Part shown: one piece after another, positions 8,712 to 18,141 of the stretch | Position numbering within the stretch: position 1 is the first letter of the stretch | Layout of the letters: each line of letters begins with the position of its first letter | NCBI GenBank assembly: GCA_031256635.1 | Contig: JAIRQF010000035.1 | Span: forward strand, 1-36,669 | DNA length: 36,669 bases | DNA from: Treponema sp. | GTDB lineage: Bacteria > Spirochaetota > Spirochaetia > Treponematales > Breznakiellaceae | Direction: 5' to 3' | Notes under the pieces: generated by a model | The model's input: the letters and a program-made list of their open reading frames with translations, nothing else | Told to the model about the DNA's origin: nothing | The model's database searches: none | Program-made: the position numbers and the translations under genes

Positions 8712-10361
8712 ATGGATTTTATTGAAAAAACCCTGTCTCAAGTTTTAAGAGACAAAACACAGGCTCATCCGGATCACGAGTTTATTGTTTACGCGGATCG
8801 TAATCTTCGTTTCACTTACTCGGAATTTGACAATAGGGTAGACGACTTTGCGAAAGGTCTTCTAGGCATGGGCGTAAAGAAAGGCGATCATGTCGGCATC
8901 TGGGCGACCAATGTGCCTGATTGGAATACGGTGCTTTTCGCGTGCGCGAGAATTGGCGCTGTTCTTGTTACAATTAATACAGGTTATAAAACTCACGAAC
9001 TTGAGTTCGTTTTAAAACAGTCGGACATGGTATGTCTTTGCCTTACAAATGGCTGGCGTGATTCTGACTACATCGCGATGATAAATGAACTTGTCCCTGA
9101 ATTAAAAACCTCGCAAAGAGGCAGGCTAAACTCTGAGAATTTCCCCTTTTTAAAATATGTCGTTCATATCGGGCAGCAAAAACACAGGGGAATGTTCTGC
9201 TTCAGCGAACTTTTGCTTTTGGGCCGGCATACCGATTCCGCGCAGATGCTTGAAATTGAAACCTCTCTTGACAGAAACGATGTAGTGAACATGCAGTACA
9301 CTTCTGGTACCACGGGTTTTCCAAAGGGAGTAATGCTCACCCACAGAAATATTTTAAATAACGGGCAGGGAATCGGAGATAATCAGCGCTTTACGGAAAA
9401 AGATATTGTGTGCCTTCCGGTTCCGCTGTTCCATTGTTTCGGCCTTGTGCTTGGAATGATGGCGGTTGTTACCCACGGATCAACGGCCGCTCTTATAGAA
9501 TGGTTCGATCCGCTTCTTGTGCTTGCTACCATTCAGAAGGAAAAATGCACGGCGGTTTACGGAGTTCCTACAATGTTTATCGCGGAGCTTAATCATCCAA
9601 TGTTTAAAATGTTTAATCTTTCAAGCCTTCGCACAGGAATAATGGCGGGATCTCCCTGTCCGATAGAGACAATGCGCCAAGTGATAGACCTTATGCACAT
9701 GAAAGAGGTGACAATCTGCTACGGATTAACAGAATCGTCCCCTGTTATGACTCAGACTCGTTATGATGACGATATAATCGTAAAAGTGGAGACAGTAGGG
9801 CGCGCTCTTCCCGGCGTAGAGGTTACAATCCGTAACACTGAAACAGGCGATGAATGTCCTAGCGGCACACACGGAGAGTTTTGCTGCCGCGGTTACAATA
9901 CAATGAGAGGCTACTATAAAATGCCCGAAGCAACAGAAGCGTGTATAGATAAAGACGGATGGCTCCATTCAGGCGATCAGGGAATAAAGAACGCCGACGG
10001 TAATTTTAAGGTTACAGGGCGCATTAAGGATTTAATTATCCGCGGCGGGGAGAATATTTCACCCAAAGAGGTGGAGGACTTTTTATACACAATGCCGGGC
10101 ATCAAGGATGTGCAGGTCGCGGGAATCGCGAGCGAAAAATACGGCGAAGAGGTCGGCGCTTTTATCATACTGCATCCTGGTATAAAAATGTCCGAAGAAG
10201 ATGTGCGCGATTTTTGCCGCGATAAAATCGGCCGCTTTAAAATACCCAAATATGTGTTCTTTGTAGACAGTTACCCCCTTACTTCCAGCGGGAAGATTCA
10301 AAAATTCCTGTTGCGCGAAATGGGGAATAAAATGGTTTCGGATCGCGGCGGTTTATCCTGA
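8712..10361 (+). CDS. AMP-forming acyl-CoA synthetase
   Basis: A 549-residue ANL-superfamily enzyme that adenylates a carboxylic acid and transfers it to CoA. The motifs are complete and in order: P-loop [11 protein letters not shown] (about 196-206), YGLTESSP (about 337-344), and GWLHSGD followed by [16 protein letters not shown], the hinge. The C-terminal SSGKIQK carries the adenylation lysine near residue 533. The general form is that of medium- or long-chain acyl-CoA ligases rather than acetyl-CoA synthetase, but the substrate cannot be read from sequence. It is probably co-transcribed with the XRE-cupin gene (4-bp gap) and the 2-hydroxyacid dehydrogenase (7-bp gap). Confidence 0.93.
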   Translation: MDFIEKTLSQVLRDKTQAHPDHEFIVYADRNLRFTYSEFDNRVDDFAKGLLGMGVKKGDHVGIWATNVPDWNTVLFACARIGAVLVTINTGYKTHELEFVLKQSDMVCLCLTNGWRDSDYIAMINELVPELKTSQRGRLNSENFPFLKYVVHIGQQKHRGMFCFSELLLLGRHTDSAQMLEIETSLDRNDVVNMQYTSGTTGFPKGVMLTHRNILNNGQGIGDNQRFTEKDIVCLPVPLFHCFGLVLGMMAVVTHGSTAALIEWFDPLLVLATIQKEKCTAVYGVPTMFIAELNHPMFKMFNLSSLRTGIMAGSPCPIETMRQVIDLMHMKEVTICYGLTESSPVMTQTRYDDDIIVKVETVGRALPGVEVTIRNTETGDECPSGTHGEFCCRGYNTMRGYYKMPEATEACIDKDGWLHSGDQGIKNADGNFKVTGRIKDLIIRGGENISPKEVEDFLYTMPGIKDVQVAGIASEKYGEEVGAFIILHPGIKMSEEDVRDFCRDKIGRFKIPKYVFFVDSYPLTSSGKIQKFLLREMGNKMVSDRGGLS

Positions 10362-10368
10362 TTAGAAT

Positions 10369-11364
10369 ATGGAACGCGAAATAAAGAAAGTTTTTACAAG
10401 TCTGCCCCACTCAGGCCGGCACTGGGATATATTAATTGAAGCGCTGGGGCCGCAGACAGAAATCGCAAGAGCTTCTCATGACGATACAGCGAATGTAAAA
10501 AAAGGTATTAAAGATGCCGACACCGCGATACTTGCAGGAGACGTTTCAAGGGAAGTGCTTGACGCCTCGCTCTGCCTTAAGTGGGTACACTGCGATCATT
10601 CGGGTGTTAATAATTCCGCTCATCCTGAAATTTTTCAAAGGGGAATATTCCTCACTTCATCCGCAGGCCGCTCAGCTTCCGTTCTTGCGGAGCATATTTT
10701 CTTTCTTATGCTTTCGCTTATTTATAATTCGCGCCTTCTTGAACAGCAGCAGCGCGATCACAACTGGAATAATCTTTATAGGGAAAGCCGGGGGCTTTGT
10801 TCAAAAACCATCGGCATTATCGGTATGGGCCACACGGGGAAAGCCCTTGCCTCCCGCGCGAAAACATTCGGAATGAATGTTTTGGGATACGCAAGAGGCA
10901 GGCAGCCTGTGCCTCCAGGCGCTGACAGGATGTGGTTTGCAGATAACGGTGATACAATTGACGCGCTTCTTATGGAAAGCGACATTGTAGTTCTTACAGT
11001 CCGTCTTTGCGACGAGACATACCACCTTATAGATGAAAGGGCTTTGTCTATTATGAAAAGGAGCGCATACCTTATAAACATGGCGCGCGGCGCTGTGGTT
11101 GACGAGGACGCTCTTTATAGAGCGCTTATAAATAAAACAATCGCAATGGCGGCAAGCGATGTATTTACGCAAGAGCCTCTTTCAAAAGAAAGCCCTCTTT
11201 GGGACCTTCCCAATTTTGTGCTGACTCCGCACTGTACGCCGGAAGTCCCCGATCTTGCGCTTTCCGGCCTTAACATAATCTGCGAAAACATCAGACGGTA
11301 CAGGGAAGGGAGGGAGCTTTTAAACTGCCTTACCGCAAGGGATGTATATACAAAAAACAGGTAA
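10369..11364 (+). CDS. D-isomer-specific 2-hydroxyacid dehydrogenase
   Basis: This NAD(P)-dependent reductase/dehydrogenase has 331 residues. The Rossmann motif is GIIGMGHTG (about 150-158). The catalytic triad is in its usual spacing: Arg240 in NMARGAVVDE, Glu269 in FTQEP and His288 in LTPHC. The N-terminal substrate domain (TSLPHSGRHWDILIEAL...) does not match the classic glycerate or lactate enzymes closely enough to name a substrate. It sits last in the XRE-cupin/acyl-CoA synthetase unit. It may therefore process the same acid (inference). Confidence 0.93.
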   Translation: MEREIKKVFTSLPHSGRHWDILIEALGPQTEIARASHDDTANVKKGIKDADTAILAGDVSREVLDASLCLKWVHCDHSGVNNSAHPEIFQRGIFLTSSAGRSASVLAEHIFFLMLSLIYNSRLLEQQQRDHNWNNLYRESRGLCSKTIGIIGMGHTGKALASRAKTFGMNVLGYARGRQPVPPGADRMWFADNGDTIDALLMESDIVVLTVRLCDETYHLIDERALSIMKRSAYLINMARGAVVDEDALYRALINKTIAMAASDVFTQEPLSKESPLWDLPNFVLTPHCTPEVPDLALSGLNIICENIRRYREGRELLNCLTARDVYTKNR

Positions 11365-11402
11365 ATCATGTATAAAATAAGGAATCCCGGAGGAAGGCCA
11401 GA

Positions 11403-12119
11403 TTGACTTCAATTAAAAAAAAGGAAAAAGTCACCGATCAGGTTTTCGCTCAGATTGTAGATGCCATAAAAAGAGGCGAGATTAAACCAGGAGATCGCCT
11501 TCCTGGCGCGCGGGAACTCGCGGATAAGATGGAAGTCGGGATTTCGACGGTAAGGGAAGCCCTTAAAATGCTTGAAAGCCTTGGCGCGGTGGAATCAAGG
11601 CAGGGCGAAGGGACTTTTATCTGCAATACGCTTCGCGAAGGAGCGGCCAACGCGTTTGAAATCCAGCTTGCTCTTCTGCCGCTTACCGCGGAATATCTTG
11701 TTGAATTCAGGGTTATATATGAGACTGCCTATATGCACCTTGCCATGGAACACGCAACGGATGAAGACCTTAAAAAAGTGGAAGCCGCCGTTATCGCTCT
11801 GGAAGAAAAAGTAAAAAAATCCCCCGGTGCATTTACAGAAGCCGAAGATGAGCTTTTTTTTCACAATGAGGTTCTCTACTGTACCCATAACCCCTATATA
11901 ATAAAAACCGGTGAAGTTGCCCTGGCTCTTTTTTTTGATGTTATGCATAACCGCCTTGAACCTCTTGTTGTAACAGAGGCCGCAAAAGATCACCGTAACA
12001 TTTATGAGGCAATCTGCGCCAAAGATAATGATCGTATGGATAAGGTGCTTAATAAATGTTTTTCCTGGTGGGGAAGCAGGTTTAAGGAGAATCAGGATCC
12101 GGTAATGAGAAATGAATAG
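11403..12119 (+). CDS. GntR-family regulator, FadR (FCD) subfamily
   Basis: The start is a TTG supported by GGAGGAAGG at 11389-11397; no ATG nearby would keep the whole HTH. The winged HTH covers residues 8-75 (VTDQVFAQIVDAIKRGEIKPGDRLP, then STVREALKMLESLGAVESRQGEGTF). The FCD effector domain covers about 90-230 (EYLVEFRVIYETAY, FHNEVLYCTHNPYI, DHRNIYEAI), including the His residues that usually bind a metal and a carboxylate or sugar acid. It overlaps the beta-mannosidase gene by 8 bases, so the two are translationally linked. It probably controls the mannoside locus. Confidence 0.93.
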   Translation: MTSIKKKEKVTDQVFAQIVDAIKRGEIKPGDRLPGARELADKMEVGISTVREALKMLESLGAVESRQGEGTFICNTLREGAANAFEIQLALLPLTAEYLVEFRVIYETAYMHLAMEHATDEDLKKVEAAVIALEEKVKKSPGAFTEAEDELFFHNEVLYCTHNPYIIKTGEVALALFFDVMHNRLEPLVVTEAAKDHRNIYEAICAKDNDRMDKVLNKCFSWWGSRFKENQDPVMRNE

Positions 12120-14646
12120 CGTTAATTTATCGGAAATGAAATGGGAGGTTAAGCAATGTCAATGTACGGACTGCCTGATGCCCGATTGCGGCGGGCAGTG
12201 GTTTGCGGCAAGCGTTCCGGGTGCTGTTCACTATGATCTTGTTAAGGCCGGGAAGCTTGCAAATCCCTACAGCAGTACCAAAGCCGCCTTTGATTCCCAA
12301 TGGGTAATTCAAAGCGACTGGCTTTACAAAACTGAGTTTGAAACACCGAAGAACATTAACGCGTCGAAATATATTATTCTCCATTTTGACGGAATTGATA
12401 CTTACAGTGAAATTTGGCTTAACGGAAAAATGCAGGGTATTACATCTAACGCATACAGAACATACGATTTTTTTATTGAACCTGCGCTTTTCAAAATAAA
12501 TGAAAAAAACATTCTCTGTGTCAGAATTAAATCGCATGAAAGGATGATATCCTCCAAAATTGATGAAACCGAGAAACGCCTTAATAACGGACGTTCTGTC
12601 GAAGGCACTTTGGGTAAATCATTGATACGCCGGTACCAGCGCAGTTTTTTCGCCGGGTCAAGCCTTCTTAATCTTGGAACAGGCGTTCTTGGCATGGGGA
12701 TTGTCCGGGGTGTAAACCTTATCATGTATCCAGGAGCGTATATTACTGACTGCTGCTTAAGAACGATTTCTATTGCCTGCAACAATAATTACGCTGAATG
12801 TAAAATACTTTTATCTGTAAAAAATCCATTGGAAAGCAGCGCAGTTTCCCGCGTAAGAATATCGATCACATCTCCTGACAATAAGAATGTTTTTAATGCG
12901 GAGATTCCTGTTGAATCGGAAAATACGGAAATACCCCTTGTAATGGAAAATCCTCATCTTTGGTGGCCGCGTTTTTACGGAGAGCCGAATCTTTATTCAC
13001 TCAATGTAAAAATTTTTCAGGACGGAAAATTAACGGACGAAATTAATCAAAGAGCCGGTATTAAAAAAAGCGAACTTGTTACAAAAGATGAGAGCGGGAG
13101 GAATACTTTTTACTTTAAAATCAACGGGCGTAAAATTTTTGTACACGGGCAGAATCATATCCCGCTTGACTATATTAAATCTTACCGCTCCAGGGAAGAA
13201 TATTTAAGAATTTTTGAAATGCTGGAAAATCAGCATGTAAATATGATTCGAATCTGGGGCGGCGGGGTAGTTGAAGATGATTTCTTTTATGAAGAGTGTG
13301 ACAATAGAGGAATCATGCTTTTTCAGGATTTTTATCTTCATTCCAATCAATATCCCGATTATGACAATGAGTGGGTAGATGAGTTCCTTGGCGAATCAAA
13401 CGGGCTTTTAAAAAAAATTAGGGTTCATCCTTCGTTATGTGTTATCTGCGGAGGCAATGAAACCCAGGAAGGCTGGGATTGCTGGGGATGGAAACAGTCA
13501 TCAGATCGTTTTTACGGAGAGCGGCTTGTTACGGATGATCTCCGTGAAATAAGCGCCAATCTCTGTCCGGAGCTTCCTTATATCGTGAACTCTCCCCATG
13601 GCGGGAAAAACTGCCAGTCCCCGGTTGAAGGCGAATCTCACATTTGGGGAAATTTTTTCAACAGCACAAAAGACCCGCTTTTTGTTACTGAAACCTGCTG
13701 GACGCAGGAAAGCTATTCAAGACCTGAAACATTAAGGAAAATCATGGATATTGATGTTGATGAGTATGCGGGAAAAAACTGGGCGGAAAAGTGGAAGGAA
13801 ACGACATCACTTGGCTTTTTAAACAGATATCCCTACAGCGACTGGTTTGAAAGTTCAAGTTTAAGGGCATATCTTCACAGCCTTGAAATTGAGCAAATGC
13901 GCGCGGATTATAACGCGCTTAATATGCTCCGTTTTAACAGCCCAAATAACAACGGAATAATCTACTGGTCATTTAACAAGGGTGGCCCGCTTTTCCAGTT
14001 CGGATGTGTTGATTATTGCGGTTATCCGATGATGTCCTATTATGCCGTAAAAAGAGCCTTTGCGCCTGTTTCAGTCTTTGCCCGCCGTGATGTCAGCGAT
14101 ATATCGGTGATGTTATCAAACCACAGCTCTGAATCCAGGAAAGTCAATGTGCAGGTATTTCATATGAACAAAGAAGGGAAGGAGCTTGGGTATTGGGAAA
14201 GAGAAGTGTGCGTAGCTGAAGCAACGGGCTGTGATTCAGAAAAACCTATGGAAGTTTTCAGGCTTTGCGGCCTTTATGAAAAAGTACAGGAGCGGACAGA
14301 AGAAATAATCTATGTCTGCGCTTGTTTTAATGATTTATTATTTGCTGATGACATGCTTTTTTTCTGTTCCTATGCGGAATTTAACGGTATTTACAGCCCG
14401 CTATCGGTGAAAATTGATAAAAATGGTGATAACAGATGGCAGATTAGTATTGAAGCCAATGAACCGGTTCGCATGATTGAGATTGAAAGTAATCAAAAAC
14501 TCCTTTTTAGCGATAATTATTTTCCAATGATACCCAAAAAAAACAAAGTTATTGAAGCGAATATACTTGAAAAAACGTCGCTTGAAGCGGCAGCGCTGAC
14601 CATTAATATTTTCGGCTGTAAAGAAAAACAACAATTTTTTCTTTAA
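12112..14646 (+). CDS. Beta-mannosidase, glycoside hydrolase family 2
   Basis: The product has 844 residues, the usual length of family GH2 beta-mannosidases (EC 3.2.1.25), which release mannose from the non-reducing end of beta-mannosides. Domains in order are an N-terminal jelly roll (about 1-190), an immunoglobulin-like domain (about 200-310), a TIM barrel (about 320-650) and C-terminal beta domains. MIRIWGGGVVEDDFFYE and VICGGNE place the acid/base at Glu450. FVTETCW gives the nucleophile at Glu527. No signal peptide is present, so it acts in the cytoplasm on imported oligosaccharides. The start overlaps the GntR gene by 8 bases. The ABC importer genes that follow fit a mannooligosaccharide-use role. 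Confidence 0.92.
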   Translation: MNSVNLSEMKWEVKQCQCTDCLMPDCGGQWFAASVPGAVHYDLVKAGKLANPYSSTKAAFDSQWVIQSDWLYKTEFETPKNINASKYIILHFDGIDTYSEIWLNGKMQGITSNAYRTYDFFIEPALFKINEKNILCVRIKSHERMISSKIDETEKRLNNGRSVEGTLGKSLIRRYQRSFFAGSSLLNLGTGVLGMGIVRGVNLIMYPGAYITDCCLRTISIACNNNYAECKILLSVKNPLESSAVSRVRISITSPDNKNVFNAEIPVESENTEIPLVMENPHLWWPRFYGEPNLYSLNVKIFQDGKLTDEINQRAGIKKSELVTKDESGRNTFYFKINGRKIFVHGQNHIPLDYIKSYRSREEYLRIFEMLENQHVNMIRIWGGGVVEDDFFYEECDNRGIMLFQDFYLHSNQYPDYDNEWVDEFLGESNGLLKKIRVHPSLCVICGGNETQEGWDCWGWKQSSDRFYGERLVTDDLREISANLCPELPYIVNSPHGGKNCQSPVEGESHIWGNFFNSTKDPLFVTETCWTQESYSRPETLRKIMDIDVDEYAGKNWAEKWKETTSLGFLNRYPYSDWFESSSLRAYLHSLEIEQMRADYNALNMLRFNSPNNNGIIYWSFNKGGPLFQFGCVDYCGYPMMSYYAVKRAFAPVSVFARRDVSDISVMLSNHSSESRKVNVQVFHMNKEGKELGYWEREVCVAEATGCDSEKPMEVFRLCGLYEKVQERTEEIIYVCACFNDLLFADDMLFFCSYAEFNGIYSPLSVKIDKNGDNRWQISIEANEPVRMIEIESNQKLLFSDNYFPMIPKKNKVIEANILEKTSLEAAALTINIFGCKEKQQFFL

Positions 14647-14651
14647 TCCGG

Positions 14652-14705
14652 TTGTCAGATATCAGAGAACCGTATATAATGTATAATCAATTCACCGGAT
14701 GGTGA
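14652..14705 (+). promoter_or_regulatory. Promoter and possible operator of the sugar-binding protein gene
   Basis: TTGTCA (14652-14657), a 17-base spacer and TATAAT (14675-14680) form a strong promoter. A second TATAAT is at 14682-14687. Just downstream, TCACC (14692-14696) and GGTGA (14701-14705) form an inverted repeat that could be a repressor site or a leader hairpin. AGGAGG at 14716-14721 is the ribosome binding site. Confidence 0.65.
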
Positions 14706-14726
14706 GAAATATTTTAGGAGGAAAGA

Positions 14727-16118
14727 ATGAAAATCAACAAGGTTTTTCTTATTGGGTTTGCATTACTGCTTGCAGTAAGCATGACAGCAATGGCAAGCGG
14801 CGTTAATCAACAACATTCGGGACCGGTAACTACTATCACTGTTTGGTCAAACGATGCCCATGATAAGGCTGAAATGGATTTACTGGTAGCCCAATTTAAC
14901 GCAACTACAGGCGCGCAGAAAGGTATTCGCGTTGAATACTCTGTATACGGCGCTGACTGGAATACTGCCATTAATATGGCTTTGGAAACAGACAGAGCCC
15001 CCGATATGTTTAAAGCAGGATTTGCGAACTATGAAAATTTCCAGGCAATGGGCAGGTTCCTTCCCTGGACAGATATCCCTGGTATTCAGGATATTCTTGA
15101 AAAACAGGCTCCCTATCACAGAAACCTGTCTTCTACATTCGGCGGAGTGCCTTATGGTGTAGTTGTGTACGGTAATATCCCAGGCTTCCATTACAACAAA
15201 GCGCTTCTTCGTCAAGCCGGATTCTCAGCGCCTCCCAAAACATGGGCGGAACTGGAACAGATGTCAATCGCAATCAGCCGCCTTGCATCGGATGTTTACG
15301 GAATCGGTATCCCTCTTCTTTGGGCTCCGGATTTCTGCCATTGGGTAACAGAATATGCCGCGACAAATTCAATCGGGCACATGTACTGGAACTTTACCAC
15401 AGGCACTTATAACTTTGCGGCTTTCACTGAATATTTTGAAATGCTTTCACGCATCAGGGAAGCAGGAGCGGTATTCCCAGGAATGGAATCTCTTACTGAC
15501 GATCAGCTACGCGCGCAGTTTGCCGCAGGTAAAGTAGGATTTATCTGGGGCGCAAGCTGGAATGTCGGCGTTCTCTATGATCAATTCCCCTTCCAGCCGT
15601 CCGACGGATGGGATTTCGCTCCCTTCCCGGTCAAGGATGTAAATAATCAATTCAGAGTGCCTTTCTCTGCAAGCGCAGCATTCCATGTCAGTTCACAGGT
15701 TAGAAATAATCCTACAAAACTCGCAGGAATAGGGGATGTTATCAGGCTCTTTATTGGTGATGATACTCAGCGCCTTATGTTTACAACAGGCAAACGCTTC
15801 CCGATCAGGACTGATATTACCTCCAGCGCGGCTCCGGCAGTGCGTCCTCAGTGGACAAGTATCGGTAACAGCTCACCGCTTGGTTTTGCCACAATGCCTT
15901 CAGCTCCCCATAACCTGCTTGCGGTCGAAGGACCGGACAGAGCAGCCGTTATAGGTCAGATTCTCACAGGCCAGATACCCACTTCCGGTATCCGCGCCGC
16001 TCTTACAGACCTTGACACACGCATGAACGCCGCCTTTAATCAGGCTGTACAGCGCGGTCAGCTTGTCAGGACAAATTATATTTCTCCCAATTTTGAAACA
16101 CAGTTAAGAGCGAGATAA
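14727..16118 (+). CDS. ABC sugar transporter, extracellular solute-binding protein (family 1)
   Basis: The product has 463 residues. The signal peptide (about 1-23) ends AMA before SG; no lipobox cysteine is seen, so it is probably periplasmic. The mature start TTITVWSNDAHDKAEMDLLVAQFN, and later DFFKAGFANY-like and WAELEQMSIAISRLA segments, are typical of CUT1 sugar-binding proteins. With the two permeases downstream it forms an importer for an oligosaccharide, probably a mannoside given the upstream GH2 enzyme (inference). It has its own promoter and Shine-Dalgarno. A terminator after it should make it more abundant than the permeases. Confidence 0.92.
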   Translation: MKINKVFLIGFALLLAVSMTAMASGVNQQHSGPVTTITVWSNDAHDKAEMDLLVAQFNATTGAQKGIRVEYSVYGADWNTAINMALETDRAPDMFKAGFANYENFQAMGRFLPWTDIPGIQDILEKQAPYHRNLSSTFGGVPYGVVVYGNIPGFHYNKALLRQAGFSAPPKTWAELEQMSIAISRLASDVYGIGIPLLWAPDFCHWVTEYAATNSIGHMYWNFTTGTYNFAAFTEYFEMLSRIREAGAVFPGMESLTDDQLRAQFAAGKVGFIWGASWNVGVLYDQFPFQPSDGWDFAPFPVKDVNNQFRVPFSASAAFHVSSQVRNNPTKLAGIGDVIRLFIGDDTQRLMFTTGKRFPIRTDITSSAAPAVRPQWTSIGNSSPLGFATMPSAPHNLLAVEGPDRAAVIGQILTGQIPTSGIRAALTDLDTRMNAAFNQAVQRGQLVRTNYISPNFETQLRAR

Positions 16119-16140
16119 CACTGTTAAAAATTTGCTTTAC

Positions 16141-16175
16141 ATCCAGCATCTAAAAATCAGGTGCTGGATTTTTTT
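16141..16175 (+). terminator. Rho-independent terminator inside the transporter operon
   Basis: ATCCAGCA (16141-16148) pairs with TGCTGGAT (16162-16169) and is followed by a run of seven T. It lies between the binding-protein gene and the permeases, so it is probably a partial terminator or attenuator. Confidence 0.85.
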
Positions 16176-16186
16176 ATTTAAAAATG

Positions 16187-16317
16187 TAGCCGCTTGCAAA
16201 ACTCGGTTAGTGCGAACCTTTGGTTCGATGCTGCGGCTAAGCAGTTTTTCGGGCTAACGCCCTGCAAAACTACAGTATTTAAAGGAAGCTCTTACAAAAC
16301 TGAAGTTTTGCAAGAGC
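16187..16317 (+). repeat. Mosaic of inverted and direct repeats between binding-protein and permease genes
   Basis: Several repeats are packed into 130 bases. TAGCCGC (16187-16193) pairs with GCGGCTA (16233-16239) around the hairpin CGAACC/GGTTCG (16213-16218, 16222-16227). GGGC/GCCC forms a hairpin at 16251-16262. GCTCTTACAAAACT (16288-16301) pairs with AGTTTTGCAAGAGC (16304-16317) with one mismatch. The motif CAAAACT appears three times directly (near 16197, 16265, 16295) and once inverted. No reading frame fits. It looks like a REP-type intergenic mosaic that would fold in the mRNA. Confidence 0.7.
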
Positions 16318-16356
16318 CTCATTGGTTAGTGTATATTACCGGAGCGGAGGTGTTTC

Positions 16357-17274
16357 ATGTTAATTAAAAGAAAGATTGACCTTGGAGGAAGCCACATTTA
16401 TGAATTTTTCATGCTGCTTCCTTTCTTTATTGGTTTTCTCGCCTTTACCATTTACCCTATTTTATGGGCGCTTCGCTGGGTGCTATACGATTACTCCGGT
16501 TTCGGAACGCCTTACTTTGTCGGGCTTGATAATTTCGCTCGCGCTTTTTTCAGAGACAAGGAATTCTGGCGGTCAATGTCCAATACCTTCTATCTTGCGT
16601 TTATGAAATTGATTATCGAAATACCTCTTGCTTTAATTATCGCTTTTTTTGTTAACAACAGGGTTAAGGGAAGTTCATTTTTTCGCATAATTTACTTTCT
16701 TCCGACAGTTTTCAGTATGGCGGTTATCGGCCTCATCTTTACCATTCTTTTCAGCGCGTATAACGGAATTGTAAACGCCGTACTTGTGAATTTTGGCATC
16801 TTCGAACAGAACTATAATTTTTTCGGCTCACGCTGGTCGGCGATTAATGTCATTCTTTTTGTATCAATCTGGTCCACAATCGGAATTAACATGATTTACC
16901 TTCTTATGGGACTGCAGAATGTTCCGAATGAATTATACGAATGTGCGACTCTGGACGGCGCGTCAGGTCCCAGGCAATTTTTCAGTATCACAATCCCAAT
17001 GCTCGCTCCTGTCCTGCAGATGGTTATCATGCTGAGTGTAATCGGAACCATGCGCATTAACGATGTCGTTCTTATTATGACAAACGGACAGCCCGGCGGC
17101 ACAACAGAAGTCGCGATGACTCACATTCTTAAAATGTTCTTTAATTTCGGCGCTGTCGGAATGCGGCGGCAATTTGGTTACGGCTCAGCTCTTGCGATTA
17201 TAATGGGGGTAATTTTAGCGATTATGACGATTACCTACCTTAAAGTATCCAAACGCATGAAGAATGTATATTAG
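16357..17274 (+). CDS. ABC sugar transporter permease, MalF/UgpA type
   Basis: The 305-residue integral membrane protein has about six hydrophobic segments, starting near residues 15-40. The cytoplasmic EAA loop is visible as YECATLDGASGPRQFFSITIPMLAP (in part, about 190-214), where it contacts the ATPase. This is the first of the paired CUT1 permeases. GGAGG upstream of the ATG gives a normal ribosome site. It ends 9 bases before the second permease. Confidence 0.94.
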   Translation: MLIKRKIDLGGSHIYEFFMLLPFFIGFLAFTIYPILWALRWVLYDYSGFGTPYFVGLDNFARAFFRDKEFWRSMSNTFYLAFMKLIIEIPLALIIAFFVNNRVKGSSFFRIIYFLPTVFSMAVIGLIFTILFSAYNGIVNAVLVNFGIFEQNYNFFGSRWSAINVILFVSIWSTIGINMIYLLMGLQNVPNELYECATLDGASGPRQFFSITIPMLAPVLQMVIMLSVIGTMRINDVVLIMTNGQPGGTTEVAMTHILKMFFNFGAVGMRRQFGYGSALAIIMGVILAIMTITYLKVSKRMKNVY

Positions 17275-17283
17275 GAGGATTAA

Positions 17284-18138
17284 ATGAAAATCAGGCCCGT
17301 CGCAGCAGTTCCCTATATTTTTATTTATATATTTCTTATTCTTCTGGTTTTTGTGGCTCTCTTTCCCGTAATATATATCTTTTTATCATCTTTTAAAACC
17401 AACATGGAAATTATGGTTGGCGGAATAAAACTGCTTCCTGATAAATGGATGTTTTCCAATTATGCCCGCGCGTGGCAGCTTGCGAACTTTTCAAGATATA
17501 CATGGAATAGTTTATATATGTGCGCTTTTATCGTCGCAGGATCGATTGTAGCGGCAACCATTCAAGGATATGTATTCTCGCGCGGGACAAGCAAGATCAC
17601 AAAATTTATTTACGGAATGGTAATGGCGTCCCTTTTTATCTCGGTGGGAACTTTAAGCCTGTTTCCGCAATTGCAGATAACACAGTTTCTGAAAATCGAT
17701 CGAAGCCTTTGGGGTGTAATCCTTATCTATGTTTTCGGAATGAATGTCGCGTATGTTTTTTTATCCACGAGTTTTTACAATCAGATACCGAAAGAAATTG
17801 ACGAGGCTGCCAGGATAGACGGGTGTAATTTTTTCCGCATTTACAGATCGATCCTGCTGCCGCTTACAAAACCCCTTATCGCCACAATCGGCCTTATTTC
17901 ATTCCGCGCTTCGTGGAGCGAGTATCTTATGCCCTATATTTTTACGTTAGGCGATCAAAGCAAATGGCCTTTGGTCGTTGGCGTTGTATCGCTGAGATCG
18001 ATGGGCGGAGAATCCGCAGTAGCGTGGGATCTTATGCTTGCAGGAATCAGTATTTCAATCATTCCGATGATGATTGTCTATCTTACTTTTAACCGGTTCT
18101 TTATTACGGGGCTTACAGAAGGCTCAATAAAAGGATAA
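17284..18138 (+). CDS. ABC sugar transporter permease, MalG/UgpE type
   Basis: The 284-residue membrane protein has six predicted helices. The EAA loop is EIDEAARIDGCNFFRIYRSI (about 170-189), followed by LLPLTKPLIATIGL. The start follows AGGAGG with normal spacing. It is the partner of the upstream permease. No ATP-binding subunit follows, which is common in spirochaetes and Firmicutes, where one shared MsmK-like ATPase serves many CUT1 importers. The gene converges on a minus-strand gene with only 3 bases between the stop codons and no terminator. Confidence 0.94.
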   Translation: MKIRPVAAVPYIFIYIFLILLVFVALFPVIYIFLSSFKTNMEIMVGGIKLLPDKWMFSNYARAWQLANFSRYTWNSLYMCAFIVAGSIVAATIQGYVFSRGTSKITKFIYGMVMASLFISVGTLSLFPQLQITQFLKIDRSLWGVILIYVFGMNVAYVFLSTSFYNQIPKEIDEAARIDGCNFFRIYRSILLPLTKPLIATIGLISFRASWSEYLMPYIFTLGDQSKWPLVVGVVSLRSMGGESAVAWDLMLAGISISIIPMMIVYLTFNRFFITGLTEGSIKG

Positions 18139-18141
18139 AAG

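Noticed and set aside
16187-16317. Repeat mosaic as an attC site or CRISPR fragment
   Set aside because: The GGCTAAC and GGTTAGTG segments do not fit the core consensus, there is no paired L box, and repeats are not regularly spaced.
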